Positions 8,605 to 17,778 of a stretch of DNA of 64,000 bases are shown here, in pieces. The number at the start of each line of letters is the position of its first letter. Position 1 is the first letter of the stretch. Both the position numbers and the translations under genes were made by a program. The DNA is from Vreelandella nigrificans. GTDB lineage: Bacteria; Pseudomonadota; Gammaproteobacteria; Pseudomonadales; Halomonadaceae. The notes under the pieces were generated by a model. That model had not been told where the DNA came from and searched no databases. It saw nothing but the letters and a program-made list of their open reading frames with translations. The stretch lies in assembly GCF_002374315.1 (NCBI RefSeq), contig NZ_NWUX01000005.1, positions 124,001 through 188,000 on the forward strand. The letters are read 5' to 3'.

Positions 8605-9198
8605 CTAACTACCGAGCGCCGTTATGCTGGCAGGCAGCAGAGCAGGCTGCTCACGGTGGAGGCTTAAGGGTTTATTTGCCAAGGCGGTGAGCAGTATCTG
8701 CAGCGGGTCGCCGTGGCTAACCACCAGCACCGTTTCGCCTTCACACTGCTGCTCCAGCTCCTCAATCACTGCACGCATCCGCGTTGCCACGCTGCTGGCC
8801 GACTCCACCCGGTGCTGCTGATGGGTAGCATCCTGAGCATCTAGTTCCCATATATCAGGGTAGTGGCGATCCGCTTGCCCATCTAATTCGCCAAAGTAAC
8901 GCTCACGCAGGCGTTCCTCTTTCTCCAGTGCTAAGCCGAAAGCACTGGCGACTCTTTCTGCGGTTTGAGTCGTACGCAAAAAATCCGAGTGCACCAACCG
9001 CGTCGGGATTGCCCACTGCCAGTCCTTCACCACATCCAGCAGTTGCTGTTCTCCCTGTGCAGAAAGCCCAAAAGCGCTAAGCCCGCGTTCAGGCGAGCTA
9101 ATAATTAAGCCTTGCTCATTGGCCTGACTGTGACCGTGGCGCATTAATAAATAGCGGTTTCGCCAATGGTATGAGGCGGTATGGAAAATATTTGACAT
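8605..9198 (-). CDS. Histidine phosphatase family protein
   Basis: Phosphoglycerate-mutase-like (histidine phosphatase) protein of 197 aa. The catalytic RHGHS motif is at residues 20-24, with the histidine accepting the phosphate; the second arginine is in SDFLRTTQTAE, the proton-donor glutamate in RERYFGELDG, and the second histidine in VVSHGDPLQ. There is no signal peptide, so it is cytoplasmic. It faces ridA tail to tail across 35 bases. The substrate is unknown; members act on sugar phosphates, nucleotides or phosphoproteins. Confidence 0.82.
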   Translation of the reverse strand: MSNIFHTASYHWRNRYLLMRHGHSQANEQGLIISSPERGLSAFGLSAQGEQQLLDVVKDWQWAIPTRLVHSDFLRTTQTAERVASAFGLALEKEERLRERYFGELDGQADRHYPDIWELDAQDATHQQHRVESASSVATRMRAVIEELEQQCEGETVLVVSHGDPLQILLTALANKPLSLHREQPALLPASITALGS

Positions 9199-9246
9199 AA
9201 GTTTGTCATAAACCCTAGATTGAAGGTGTTCGTTTTCGAAAAATAA

Positions 9247-9266
9247 ACATTTAACTCCTTAAATGT
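9247..9266. promoter_or_regulatory. Inverted repeat upstream of the phn-type operon
   Basis: ACATTTAA and TTAAATGT (8 bp, perfect, four-base spacer) lie in the 161-bp gap between the divergent phosphatase and phnD. The position suggests an operator, but I recognise no regulator for it. Confidence 0.35.
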
Positions 9267-9359
9267 CCATTTGCGAAACGCTCTAGTGGTGCCACTAACA
9301 CTCATTTAGTGCTGCGCAGTGGTCGGAAACTATAAAAATAACGTTCTTAGAGGTTTCTC

Positions 9360-10349
9360 ATGACAACATCATGTTTTAGTAAGCGCCCGCTTGCCATGCT
9401 GACGGCTGCATCGCTACTGCCCTTCGCCCTGTTCTCTACCCAAGCGCTTGCCAATTGCGAGCGCGGCGACCTTGATACTATCTACTGTGACGAAGATGGC
9501 GATATGGTCGCCGACCGGCCTAGTGACGAGTCCCAGTGGGCAAACCCAAGCACGCTTATCTTTGCCTACACCCCCGTAGAAGATCCTGCCATTTATACTG
9601 ATATATGGCAGCCCTTTATCGACCATTTATCTGAAGTCACCGAGCGCAATGTGCGCTTTTTCGCCGTTCAGTCCAACGCTGCGCAGGTGGAAGCAATGCG
9701 CAGTGGACGCCTGCATATTGCCGGATTCTCCACCGGCCCAACGCCGTTTGCCGTTAATCTAGCGGGGGCGGTGCCCTTCGCATTGATGGGCTCTGACGAC
9801 GGTCAGTTCGGTTACACCCTGCAGATGTTCACCCATGTGGACTCCGGAATTGAAAGCCTTGAAGACCTTAAGGGTAAACGGGTAGCCCATACATCACCTA
9901 CCTCTAACTCCGGCAACTTGGCTCCTCGTGCCTTACTACCTGAACTGGGTATTACGCCCGAAGAGGATTATGAAGTGGTCTACTCCGGTAGCCACGACCA
10001 ATCCATGCTCGGCGTAGTAGCGCGAGACTACGATGCAGCGCCAGTTGCCTCTGAAGTTGTCGAACGTATGGCGGCGCGCGGTCTCTACGATGAGGAAGAT
10101 GTCAGGCTAATTTATGAGTCAGACCGTTTCCCCACCACATCTTATAACTACGCCCATAACCTTCACCCAGACTTGGTTGAGAAAATCGAAGAAGCTTTCT
10201 TTACCTTCGACTTTGTCGGTACCGAGCTTGGCAATGAGTTCGAGGGGGTCGAGAAATTCATTCCTATCAACTACCAGGATAACTGGCAGGTGATTCGCAC
10301 CATCCAAGCCGCTAATGGCGTGCGCTATACGCGGGAAAACTTAGAGTAA
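9360..10349 (+). CDS. phnD: PhnD-family ABC transporter substrate-binding protein
   Basis: Periplasmic binding protein of the phosphate/phosphite/phosphonate family, 329 aa, with a signal peptide ending near QALAN. The mature N-terminus carries an acidic, cysteine-containing stretch (NCERGDLDTIYCDEDGD) with two cysteines that could form a disulfide. The core has the PhnD features FAYTPVEDP, FFAVQSNAAQVEAMRSGRLHIAGFSTGP and a Ser/Thr-rich ligand loop, HTSPTSNSGNL. It begins a four-gene importer operon. No C-P lyase or phosphite dehydrogenase is in the window, so the ligand remains open. Confidence 0.87.
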   Translation: MTTSCFSKRPLAMLTAASLLPFALFSTQALANCERGDLDTIYCDEDGDMVADRPSDESQWANPSTLIFAYTPVEDPAIYTDIWQPFIDHLSEVTERNVRFFAVQSNAAQVEAMRSGRLHIAGFSTGPTPFAVNLAGAVPFALMGSDDGQFGYTLQMFTHVDSGIESLEDLKGKRVAHTSPTSNSGNLAPRALLPELGITPEEDYEVVYSGSHDQSMLGVVARDYDAAPVASEVVERMAARGLYDEEDVRLIYESDRFPTTSYNYAHNLHPDLVEKIEEAFFTFDFVGTELGNEFEGVEKFIPINYQDNWQVIRTIQAANGVRYTRENLE

Positions 10350-10357
10350 CCCGTGCC

Positions 10358-10378
10358 CGCGCCGCGCACTGCGGCGCG
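10358..10378 (+). terminator. Hairpin between phnD and phnC
   Basis: CGCGCCGC (10358-10365) and GCGGCGCG (10371-10378) form a perfect 8-bp GC stem with a five-base loop, followed by ACTTTT. It probably stops part of the transcription so that binding protein is made in excess over the ATPase and permeases. Confidence 0.65.
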
Positions 10379-10407
10379 ACTTTTCGTCTATCGATGGAAG
10401 CGAACAC

Positions 10408-11214
10408 ATGCTGGAAATTAATAACTTGGTCAAACGCTATGGCCAGAGCGAGGCAGTGCTGAAAGGCCTTGATCTCAAGGTAGAAGGCAACAGCGTTGTT
10501 TCTATCGTAGGTGCATCAGGTGCTGGTAAAAGCACCATGCTGCGCTGTATCAACCGCTTGGTAGAGCCTACCTCAGGCTCGATAAAACTCAATGGCACCG
10601 AGCTGGTTAATCTGAAGGGTGCTGAGTTGCGTCGCGCTCGACGCAAAATAGGCATGGTGTTTCAGGGTTTTAACTTGCTTGACCGACTAACCGTGATGGA
10701 AAACGTCTTGGCTGGGCGGCTTGGCTACGTCAACCTCTACCAAGCCATCACTCGCCGCTACCCTCAAACCGATATTGAGCGCGCCTTTAGCCTGATGGAG
10801 CGCGTCGGGATCGCTCATTACGCCAATAAGCGCGCCGACGAGCTGTCTGGTGGCGAACGCCAGCGAGTGGGTGTAGTGCGAGCTCTGATGCAAGAGCCTG
10901 AAGTACTGCTGGCCGATGAACCGACGGCCTCACTAGACCCCCGCACCTCCGAACAAATCATGATGCTACTCCAGAGCCTTGCCAGCGAGCTTTCGCTACC
11001 GGTGCTAATTAACATCCATAATGTGGCCCAGGCAAAAACCTATACCGAACGGATTGTTGGCCTGCGTCACGGCAAGATGATTTTCGATGGCCTACCCGCC
11101 GATTTCAATAAAGAGGCTCTCGATGCCATTTATGGTGGTATTGAAGCACCGGATGAAACGGTTTCCGAGCAGCCGTATAGCTCTGCGGAGGTAGCTCGCC
11201 ATGACTCCGCCTGA
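10408..11214 (+). CDS. phnC: PhnC-family ABC transporter ATPase
   Basis: ATPase of the phosphonate-type importer, 268 aa. Walker A is GASGAGKST at residues 35-43, the Q-loop is FQGFNLLDRLTV, the signature LSGGERQRVGVVRAL and Walker B VLLADEPTASLDP. The insertion RLGYVNLYQAITRRYP between Q-loop and signature is typical of PhnC. The C-terminal 20 residues are Ser/Glu-rich and overlap the start of phnE1 by 14 bases, which indicates coupled translation. Confidence 0.9.
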   Translation: MLEINNLVKRYGQSEAVLKGLDLKVEGNSVVSIVGASGAGKSTMLRCINRLVEPTSGSIKLNGTELVNLKGAELRRARRKIGMVFQGFNLLDRLTVMENVLAGRLGYVNLYQAITRRYPQTDIERAFSLMERVGIAHYANKRADELSGGERQRVGVVRALMQEPEVLLADEPTASLDPRTSEQIMMLLQSLASELSLPVLINIHNVAQAKTYTERIVGLRHGKMIFDGLPADFNKEALDAIYGGIEAPDETVSEQPYSSAEVARHDSA

Positions 11215-12013
11215 CCCCCAGCCCAGCGTGCCACGCACCTGGAAAAAACCACCTTTTATTGCCAACCCATTGGTTCGCTACGGCATTATCATTGTTGCAG
11301 TGGTTTATCTGGTGTGGGCGTTCGGCTCGTTACCGTTTAACTGGGCGCGTATATCCGAAGGTATTCCACGGGCAGCGCGAATCTTCAGTGGTGGCTTTCC
11401 GCCAAGCTTTGAGCGCTTTGGCCTACTACTCACCGGATTTAAAGAGAGTTTCCAAATCGCCATTCTGGCAACGCTTTTGGGTGTATTGCTCTCTATTCCC
11501 TTTGCGGTGATGGCAGCGCGTAATATTGCACCTATGCCGATCTACTTAATCGGCCGCTCGGTGATCATTATTTCGCGCAGCTTTCATCCGGTGATTGTGG
11601 CCATTTTATTCGTAGCGGCGGTCGGTTTTGGCCCACTAGCGGGTATTTTGACGCTCACTCTCTACTCCATTGGCTTTGTGGGCAAACTACTAGCCGAAGA
11701 GATTGAGGAGATCGATTGGGGCCAGGTTGAAGCGATGCGTGCAACCGGGGCTGGCTATTTAGCCACGCTGTTTTATGCGGTTTTCCCGCAAATCCTGCCG
11801 CGCCAAGTGGGCCTTTCCATGTATCAGCTGGATAGCAACCTACGTGCCTCTGCGGTGGTAGGCATTGTCGGCGCCGGCGGTATTGGCGGCACGCTAATGA
11901 ACGCGTTTGGACGCTACGATTACGACTTCGCCTTTGCCATTTTATTGATCATTATCGCGGTTATTTTGCTCAGTGAAGGCATTAGCGGCTGGGTGAGGAA
12001 AAAAATATGGTAG
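11201..12013 (+). CDS. phnE: PhnE-family permease 1
   Basis: Inner-membrane permease of the phosphonate-type importer, 270 aa, with about six hydrophobic segments. The ATPase-docking loop is EIDWGQVEAMRATGAGYLATLFYAVFPQILP, and the following GGIGGTLMNAFGRYDYDFA is typical of PhnE. It overlaps phnC by 14 and phnE2 by 7 bases. It resembles the next gene in its second half, so the two likely arose by duplication and form a heterodimer. Confidence 0.9.
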   Translation: MTPPDPQPSVPRTWKKPPFIANPLVRYGIIIVAVVYLVWAFGSLPFNWARISEGIPRAARIFSGGFPPSFERFGLLLTGFKESFQIAILATLLGVLLSIPFAVMAARNIAPMPIYLIGRSVIIISRSFHPVIVAILFVAAVGFGPLAGILTLTLYSIGFVGKLLAEEIEEIDWGQVEAMRATGAGYLATLFYAVFPQILPRQVGLSMYQLDSNLRASAVVGIVGAGGIGGTLMNAFGRYDYDFAFAILLIIIAVILLSEGISGWVRKKIW

Positions 12014-12816
12014 ATCACGCACAGCAACTTGCCGACCGGATTTGGCAGCGCTACGACCGTAAAACACGGCTGATTCGCTACGGCATACTGCTCGCTACTC
12101 TAATGGTGGTAGTTTGGGCAGTTCGCGATATTGATATCTTTTGGCCGTGGGTTTGGGATGCCCCCAACCAAATTTCGAGCTTGGGCGCCCGCATGTGGCC
12201 CCCTAGCCCGGCAGGGCTTAACAACATTTTCAATGCGCTGCTGGAAACGGTGCATATCGCTACCTTAGCCACATTTTTAACTATCTTTTTAGCGCTTCCC
12301 GTCGCCTATATTGCCGCCCAAAACACTACGCCTAACCGCGCCTGTCTGTGGCTGGGGCGCTTTATTTTGGTCTCGAGCCGTTCGGTCAATACGATTATCT
12401 GGGCACTGCTGTTCGTAGCTATTTTTGGCCCAGGTGTACTGGCTGGGATTTTGGCGATTGTGTTCCGCTCCATCGGCTTTATTGGCAAGTTAATGGGCGA
12501 GGCAATTGAAGAGATTGACCGCAAACCTGTGGAAGCTATGGAAGCCAGCGGCGCATCAAAAGCCAAGGTGATTGTCTACGCGATTGTGCCTCAGGTTATG
12601 CCAGCCTTTTTTGCCATCGTGATTTTGCGTTGGGACATTAACATTCGCGAATCCACAGTGTTAGGGTTGGTAGGTGCAGGGGGAATCGGTGTGATTCTGC
12701 AAGGAGCCATCGATACCTTTGCCTGGCCAACGGTTGCCACCATTCTGATAGCAATTATCGCATTGGTGCTAGTTGGTGAAGCTATTACCAGCCTGCTGCG
12801 CAGCAAGGTGCTATAA
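12007..12816 (+). CDS. phnE: PhnE-family permease 2
   Basis: Second PhnE-type permease, 269 aa. After a charged N-terminus it has a membrane helix (YGILLATLMVVVWAV), then the permease domain with the docking loop EIDRKPVEAMEASGASKAKVIVYAIVPQ and GGIGVILQGAIDTF. The arrangement D-C-E1-E2 with overlapping genes is common for this importer type in proteobacteria. A strong hairpin follows the stop codon. Confidence 0.9.
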   Translation: MVDHAQQLADRIWQRYDRKTRLIRYGILLATLMVVVWAVRDIDIFWPWVWDAPNQISSLGARMWPPSPAGLNNIFNALLETVHIATLATFLTIFLALPVAYIAAQNTTPNRACLWLGRFILVSSRSVNTIIWALLFVAIFGPGVLAGILAIVFRSIGFIGKLMGEAIEEIDRKPVEAMEASGASKAKVIVYAIVPQVMPAFFAIVILRWDINIRESTVLGLVGAGGIGVILQGAIDTFAWPTVATILIAIIALVLVGEAITSLLRSKVL

Positions 12817-12824
12817 CCCGCCGT

Positions 12825-12851
12825 AAGCGTTTGACCAATGGTCAAACGCTT
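12825..12851 (+). terminator. Hairpin ending the phn-type operon
   Basis: AAGCGTTTGACC (12825-12836) and GGTCAAACGCTT (12840-12851) form a perfect 12-bp stem with a three-base loop, nine bases after phnE2. The T tract is weak (TGCCATGGTT). Confidence 0.7.
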
Positions 12852-12888
12852 GCCATGGTTAAAGAGTAACTAACGACATGGAGGACGT

Positions 12889-13326
12889 ATGACGATGACA
12901 ACCTATATCGTGGTTGCCGATGCTGCCCGCGCACGTATTTTTACCCGCGATGCGCTTAACCTTGTAGAGAAAGAGAGCTTGATACACGCAGAAGGTCGGC
13001 TGCATGAGGGGGATTTGATTACCGATCGTCGCGGTGCCGATGTACATGAGTCTATGTCCACTACGTCACGTTCGTCAGGTGAAGAGGGCGCTGCCTCCCG
13101 GCATGAAAATGAGCTATTTGCTAAAGAGGTGGCCCAACGTCTTTATACCGCCCGGGTAGAAAACAGCATGGAAAAGCTGATTATGGTGGCACCACCGAAA
13201 TTTTTAGGGCTTTTGCGTGAAAAACTTGATAACCCTACCCATAAGCTGGTTATTCACACGCTATCTAAAGACCTAAGCAAAGCACCAATGGCAGATATCC
13301 AAAACGCAGTCAGCGATTTACGTTAA
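12889..13326 (+). CDS. Host-attachment (baeRF/Host_attach) family protein
   Basis: Protein of 145 aa matching the family once named for attachment to host cells in Agrobacterium and related to eRF1-like domains. It opens with TTYIVVADAARARIF, has a polar middle (TDRRGADVHESMSTTSRSSG) and ends with LIMVAPPKFLGLLREKL and DLSKAPMADIQ, the family core. There is no signal peptide or membrane segment. GGAGG precedes the ATG. The biochemical role is not established, and a ribosome-related function is possible from the fold. It stands alone between two hairpin-bounded units. Confidence 0.78.
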   Translation: MTMTTYIVVADAARARIFTRDALNLVEKESLIHAEGRLHEGDLITDRRGADVHESMSTTSRSSGEEGAASRHENELFAKEVAQRLYTARVENSMEKLIMVAPPKFLGLLREKLDNPTHKLVIHTLSKDLSKAPMADIQNAVSDLR

Positions 13327-13416
13327 ACGAATCAACGCTGCATTATCATTTCACATTAAAGTAGCGGTCGCTCTCGCCGATAGAAATTTGGTACCCAGCC
13401 AATCTTGAGAGCGACC

Positions 13417-15276
13417 ATGTTTTCCTCCCTTCGCGCACGAATCTTACTCGCTGCACTCACGGCCATCACCCTTGCTCTGATCGTTAACGGTATTGCCAGC
13501 TACACCACGGTTAAGCACCACAATGCTCTACAGGTTAGCCGCAACTTAAGCGCTGTAGTAGATGGTAATACTCAGGCAATTAATGAGTGGTTTAATGCCC
13601 GCTATACAATGCTTGCCAGCATGGAAGATGCAGTAGATAGTGAAACACCGCTCTCAGCACTGCGCCAGCTATCCGATTCAGGCAGTTTTATGACCGCCTA
13701 TATCGCTTACCCTTCCACATCAGACGCTGTCTTTTCTGATGGGTGGCAACCACCCGGTGATTACGACCCACGGCAACGCCCTTGGTATCAGGGCGCAGCT
13801 AATGCACAAGATACGATTATTACGGCCCCCTACGTCGACGCACAGACGGGTGGGTTAATTGTCACTTTCGCCCGTCCTTTCTATCGTAATGGGCAGCTTG
13901 CCGCCGTTATAGGCGCCGATATCACTGTCGGTGACGTCATCGATATCGTATCCAGCATTGCTCCAACCCCCTCCAGCTTTGGCTTTTTAACCACGGAAAA
14001 TGGCACTCTGGTCGCACATCCAAACGCCGCACTGACCCTAGAGCCTGCCACCGTTTTAAGCAACGAGCTCACCAACGAACATCTAGCTCAGATAGTACAA
14101 GCCAATGAACCCCAAGCACTTTCACTGCAAGACAGCAGCAAGCTATTGATGGGCAGTACCGTTGGAGGCAGCACCGGCTGGCGGTTAGTTGTTGCACTGG
14201 ATGAGCACGAAGCTACTGCTGGTCTGCGCGCTATTGCGACTACCTCGATTATTACCCTGCTGATCGTAGCCGCCATTACCGCCATAGTGTTTGGCATGCT
14301 GCTGTCACTGCTGCTGCGCCGCTTGCTAGGAGTACGCAATGCCATGGATAACATTGCTACCGGTGAGGGCGATTTAACCCAGCGCCTACCGGAAGAGGGC
14401 AACGATGAAGTCAGCCACATAGCCAGTGCCTTCAACCGTTTTGTCGGCAAAATGGAAAGCGTATTAATCGATGTACGCTCCAGCAGCGAGTCGGTTCACC
14501 ACGCTGCTAACGAAATCGCCATGGGTGGTCAGGATTTGTCACGCCGTACCGATAATGCTGCCTCAAGCCTGCAGCAAACATCCGCCTCAGTGGAACAGAT
14601 CACTAGTACGGTACAGCACACCGCTGCCTCGGCCCAGGAGGCGAATAAACTCTCCCATAGCGCCTCAAAAGTGGCTAAAGAGGGGGGACAGGTAGTGGCC
14701 AATGTAGTCACCACAATGGAAGATATTTCCCAAGCTTCCAATAAAATTGGCGAAATTGTCACGCTGATGAACAGCATTGCCTTTCAGACCAATTTACTCG
14801 CCCTTAACGCCTCGGTAGAAGCTGCTAGGGCAGGCGAACACGGCCGTGGCTTTGCCGTGGTAGCCGATGAAGTACGCAAACTGGCTGGACGCAGCAGCGA
14901 AGCCGCCAACGATATACAAAAACTGATTGAAGATTCGCAAAGCAAAGTTAATAACGGCACCACCCTAGTACAAAACGCTGGCGCCACCATGCAAGACATC
15001 GTCGCCCATATCACACGCGTCACCGATGTACTGGAGGAAATCAACTCCGCCACCAGTGAGCAGAGTGATGGCATCAAGCAGGTCAATATCGCAGTGGCTG
15101 AACTGGACCGTATGACCCAGGAAAACGCCGCCATGGTAGAAGAGTCCACCACTGCCGCCGAACACTTGAAAGAACAGGCTGAGCACCTCTCGGGCACCAT
15201 CAGTAGTTTTAAACTTTCCCACGCCGCCACGCCTGCCCTACACGTGTCCTATCAAGCATCTGGCAGACATACTTAG
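13417..15276 (+). CDS. Chemoreceptor (MCP) with amino-acid-type dCache domain, copy A
   Basis: Membrane chemoreceptor of 619 aa. Order: membrane helix (about 8-29), periplasmic dCache_1 domain (35-240), second helix (272-298), HAMP, and a cytoplasmic signalling domain with the conserved hairpin tip [18 protein letters not shown]. All six residues of the amino-acid-binding motif of Pseudomonas PctA are present at a constant offset of five: Y116, R121, W123, Y124, D141 and D168. Amino acids are therefore the likely ligands. There is no C-terminal CheR-binding pentapeptide. The ATG at 13417 is preferred over an upstream TTG. It nearly matches copy B (17779) over the signalling half. Confidence 0.92.
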   Translation: MFSSLRARILLAALTAITLALIVNGIASYTTVKHHNALQVSRNLSAVVDGNTQAINEWFNARYTMLASMEDAVDSETPLSALRQLSDSGSFMTAYIAYPSTSDAVFSDGWQPPGDYDPRQRPWYQGAANAQDTIITAPYVDAQTGGLIVTFARPFYRNGQLAAVIGADITVGDVIDIVSSIAPTPSSFGFLTTENGTLVAHPNAALTLEPATVLSNELTNEHLAQIVQANEPQALSLQDSSKLLMGSTVGGSTGWRLVVALDEHEATAGLRAIATTSIITLLIVAAITAIVFGMLLSLLLRRLLGVRNAMDNIATGEGDLTQRLPEEGNDEVSHIASAFNRFVGKMESVLIDVRSSSESVHHAANEIAMGGQDLSRRTDNAASSLQQTSASVEQITSTVQHTAASAQEANKLSHSASKVAKEGGQVVANVVTTMEDISQASNKIGEIVTLMNSIAFQTNLLALNASVEAARAGEHGRGFAVVADEVRKLAGRSSEAANDIQKLIEDSQSKVNNGTTLVQNAGATMQDIVAHITRVTDVLEEINSATSEQSDGIKQVNIAVAELDRMTQENAAMVEESTTAAEHLKEQAEHLSGTISSFKLSHAATPALHVSYQASGRHT

Positions 15277-15300
15277 TCCTATCTACTGAGGCATTACCCC

Positions 15301-17427
15301 ATGCACTTTCGCTCGTTACGCTCTTTTGTCTTGGCCTTGGCTGGGCCCTGCCTACTCGCCATTGTGATCGCGCTGGTGGTGTATAACTTAATCGCCGCCG
15401 CACGCACTCAGCAAACGGTGAGTGAACACACCCAAGAGCTAATGGAAAGTGCACTTGATGCCCGCTTAAACGCCATTGCCGATGCGGAGGGTGGGCGTAT
15501 TCAGCGTGAATTGGATAAAGCCATGACACTTGCCCACCAGCTTGCAACTACCAATGCGCTAATGGGGATGCAAGATAGCGAGGGGCAACGTGCACTATTT
15601 CTAAGCCGCCGTCAGCTATCGAATCTGGTACGCCAAACTCTCGCTGATAACCCAGACCTTATAGATGTCTATATTGGCTGGGAACCTAATGCGTTTACTA
15701 ACGACGCCCGCTACGCTAACAACGAGCGCTACGGTAATAATAGCGATGGTCGCTTTATGCCCTGGTGGTTTCGCAACGACGATGGCTCACTATCGCTAGA
15801 TCTGTTAGGTGACGTCGAAGACGACACACTTCTTCCCAATGGTATACGCCAAGCAGAGTATTATATGTGTCCGCGAGAGACGTTAGCGCCCTGCATTATT
15901 GACCCTGCAGCTTACGATTTTGGCGGTGTCACTCAGCTAGTTACCTCTTTTAATGCCCCTATCCTGGTAGATGGTGAGTTTCGAGGTGTGGCCGGGATCG
16001 ATCTCTCTGTCGACTTCATCCAAACGCTGCTGAGCGATGCCAACCAAGCACTGTACAACGGTGCAGGCCGCATGGTGCTGGTCGCGGGACATGGAATTCT
16101 GGTGGCGGACACCGCCAAAAAAAGCGGTCTTGGCGAGCCCGCCAGAGACGTGCTAAGTAACCCACTCTTATCAGGCATTGAGCAAGCTACTGCTCAGGGT
16201 AGCTTGTATAGCAGCAAGAGTGACGGCATGTTAGAGCGTTACTTGCCCCTCCATCTTGGCAATACCTCACAGCCTTGGGTGCTAATGTTGCAACTACCTG
16301 AAGCAGTTGCGCTGGCCGAGTTAAATAATCTGCAGGGTGTGCTTAGCGAACAGCGCCAACAAAATACCTTCGGTATGACCTTGGTCGGCCTGCTACTGGC
16401 CGCACTGGGCGTAATAGCACTATGGTGGATCGGAGGGCAGATCGCCCGTCCGTTAAAGCGGCTAGCTACGCGGATGCAAGAGATCGCTACTGGCAATGGC
16501 GACCTTACCCAACGCTTACCCGTTATGGGCCGCGATGAAAGCGCCGCCTTGGCCGAGCAGTTCAATGCCTTTGCTGAAAAAATTCAGACGATTCTGCTGG
16601 ATGTACGCTGCAGTAGCGAAGCCGTCAACCGCGCAGCGAATGAGATCACTCAAGGCGGCCACAACCTCTCAAGACGCACCGACCAAGCAGCAGCTAGCCT
16701 GCAACAGACATCAACTGCAATGGAGCAAATCAGCAGTACTGTTGGACACACTACCCAAGCTTCTCAGGAAGCTAGCGGGCTTTCCCAAACGGCTTCCCAA
16801 CTAGCCTCCCGTACCGATAGTGCCTTCAAGCAGGTAGTGTCGACCATGGATGAAATTCGCTCAAATTCAGATGAAATTCAGAATATTGTGAGCGTGATTG
16901 ACGGCATTGCCTTTCAAACCAATCTGCTTGCCCTGAATGCTTCGGTAGAAGCCGCCCGAGCTGGCGAACACGGCCGAGGCTTCGCGGTAGTGGCTGATGA
17001 GGTGCGCAAACTGGCTGGGCGCAGTAGCGAAGCAGCTAAAGATATTCGCCAGCGCATTGATACGTCAGCGGGGAAAGTGGAAAGCGGCACCCAAATGGTT
17101 CGCGATGCCGAAACCGCTATGCATGAGCTAGCGGATAGCGTTACCCGAATCACGCAGATGCTTGGCGATATCAGCACGGCAGCACGAGAACAAAGCGATG
17201 GCATTAGCCAAGTCAGTATCGCAGTGTCCGACTTAGACCAAATGACTCAACAGAATGCCGCACTTGTGGAAGAATCGACAACCGCAGCTGAGCAGCTTAA
17301 TGCTCAAGCAGATAGGTTGGCAGCGCTTGTTGGTGGCTTCAAATTGAGCGAAGCGACACAGGAGGCACCACGCGCACTGCCTAATTCAACGCGGCCTACA
17401 GAGAGGCTCGACGCCCCCCGGAGGTGA
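15301..17427 (+). CDS. Chemoreceptor (MCP) with a different dCache domain
   Basis: Chemoreceptor of 708 aa, 24 bases after copy A. It has an N-terminal helix ([21 protein letters not shown]), a longer periplasmic domain of about 330 residues, a second helix near residue 365 ([20 protein letters not shown]), HAMP and signalling domains. The periplasmic domain has the segment [18 protein letters not shown] and two cysteines ([12 protein letters not shown]). It lacks the PctA amino-acid motif, so it senses something else. The signalling tip is the same as in its neighbours. Its stop codon is followed at once by a 12-bp tandem array and a terminator. Confidence 0.9.
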   Translation: MHFRSLRSFVLALAGPCLLAIVIALVVYNLIAAARTQQTVSEHTQELMESALDARLNAIADAEGGRIQRELDKAMTLAHQLATTNALMGMQDSEGQRALFLSRRQLSNLVRQTLADNPDLIDVYIGWEPNAFTNDARYANNERYGNNSDGRFMPWWFRNDDGSLSLDLLGDVEDDTLLPNGIRQAEYYMCPRETLAPCIIDPAAYDFGGVTQLVTSFNAPILVDGEFRGVAGIDLSVDFIQTLLSDANQALYNGAGRMVLVAGHGILVADTAKKSGLGEPARDVLSNPLLSGIEQATAQGSLYSSKSDGMLERYLPLHLGNTSQPWVLMLQLPEAVALAELNNLQGVLSEQRQQNTFGMTLVGLLLAALGVIALWWIGGQIARPLKRLATRMQEIATGNGDLTQRLPVMGRDESAALAEQFNAFAEKIQTILLDVRCSSEAVNRAANEITQGGHNLSRRTDQAAASLQQTSTAMEQISSTVGHTTQASQEASGLSQTASQLASRTDSAFKQVVSTMDEIRSNSDEIQNIVSVIDGIAFQTNLLALNASVEAARAGEHGRGFAVVADEVRKLAGRSSEAAKDIRQRIDTSAGKVESGTQMVRDAETAMHELADSVTRITQMLGDISTAAREQSDGISQVSIAVSDLDQMTQQNAALVEESTTAAEQLNAQADRLAALVGGFKLSEATQEAPRALPNSTRPTERLDAPRR

Positions 17428-17456
17428 TTTGCGGATCACCTCCCATCTATATTCTT

Positions 17457-17570
17457 AACGACTTTCTTAATCACTTGCTTAACTACGTCCTTAACTACGT
17501 CCTTAACTACGTCCTTAACTACGTCCTTAACTACGTCCTTAACTACGTCCTTAACTACGTCCTTAACTAC
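17457..17570. repeat. 12-bp tandem array after the second chemoreceptor gene
   Basis: Seven and a half identical copies of AACTACGTCCTT run from 17481 to 17570, preceded by two degenerate copies (from 17457 and 17469). Identity of the inner copies and decay at the upstream edge suggest recent slippage. One frame through it stays open (repeating NYVL), but another reads stops in every unit, so it is not evidently coding. Confidence 0.95.
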
Positions 17571-17594
17571 AGGGGCCTCACTATGAGGCCCCTG
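17570..17594 (+). terminator. Strong hairpin after the 12-bp array
   Basis: CAGGGGCCTCA (17570-17580) and TGAGGCCCCTG (17584-17594) form an 11-bp perfect stem with a CTA loop. It abuts the array and probably ends the transcript of the first two chemoreceptors. Confidence 0.75.
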
Positions 17595-17778
17595 TGTCGT
17601 TATGTTTCCTACATTAACTTAACCGTATCAAATCTGTACTTCTTTCGTTACGCACCTAGATAAGTATGCACACACTCCTAAAGTCGCATCCACCGAAGCC
17701 GATAGCATGCCTGCAGATATTACATGCAAGGTGGCCTACCCCTGGCCTTATTTTTTCTTGAATAGCGAGACTTTATTC

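Noticed and set aside
9281..9294. Second operator-like dyad TAGTGG-TG-CCACTA before phnD
   Set aside because: Only six base pairs, close to chance expectation, with no partner site.
14088..15230. Long minus-strand frames under the chemoreceptor genes
   Set aside because: They are low-complexity (Ser/Ala-rich) mirror frames of conserved MCP signalling domains without ribosome sites; similar shadows recur under all three MCPs.
17457..17570. CRISPR-like array
   Set aside because: Units are directly adjacent 12-mers with no spacers, and no cas genes are present.
17424..17663. 79-aa open frame with NYVL repeats
   Set aside because: It arises because one frame of the 12-bp array lacks stops; it has no family match, and its later part runs through the terminator hairpin.
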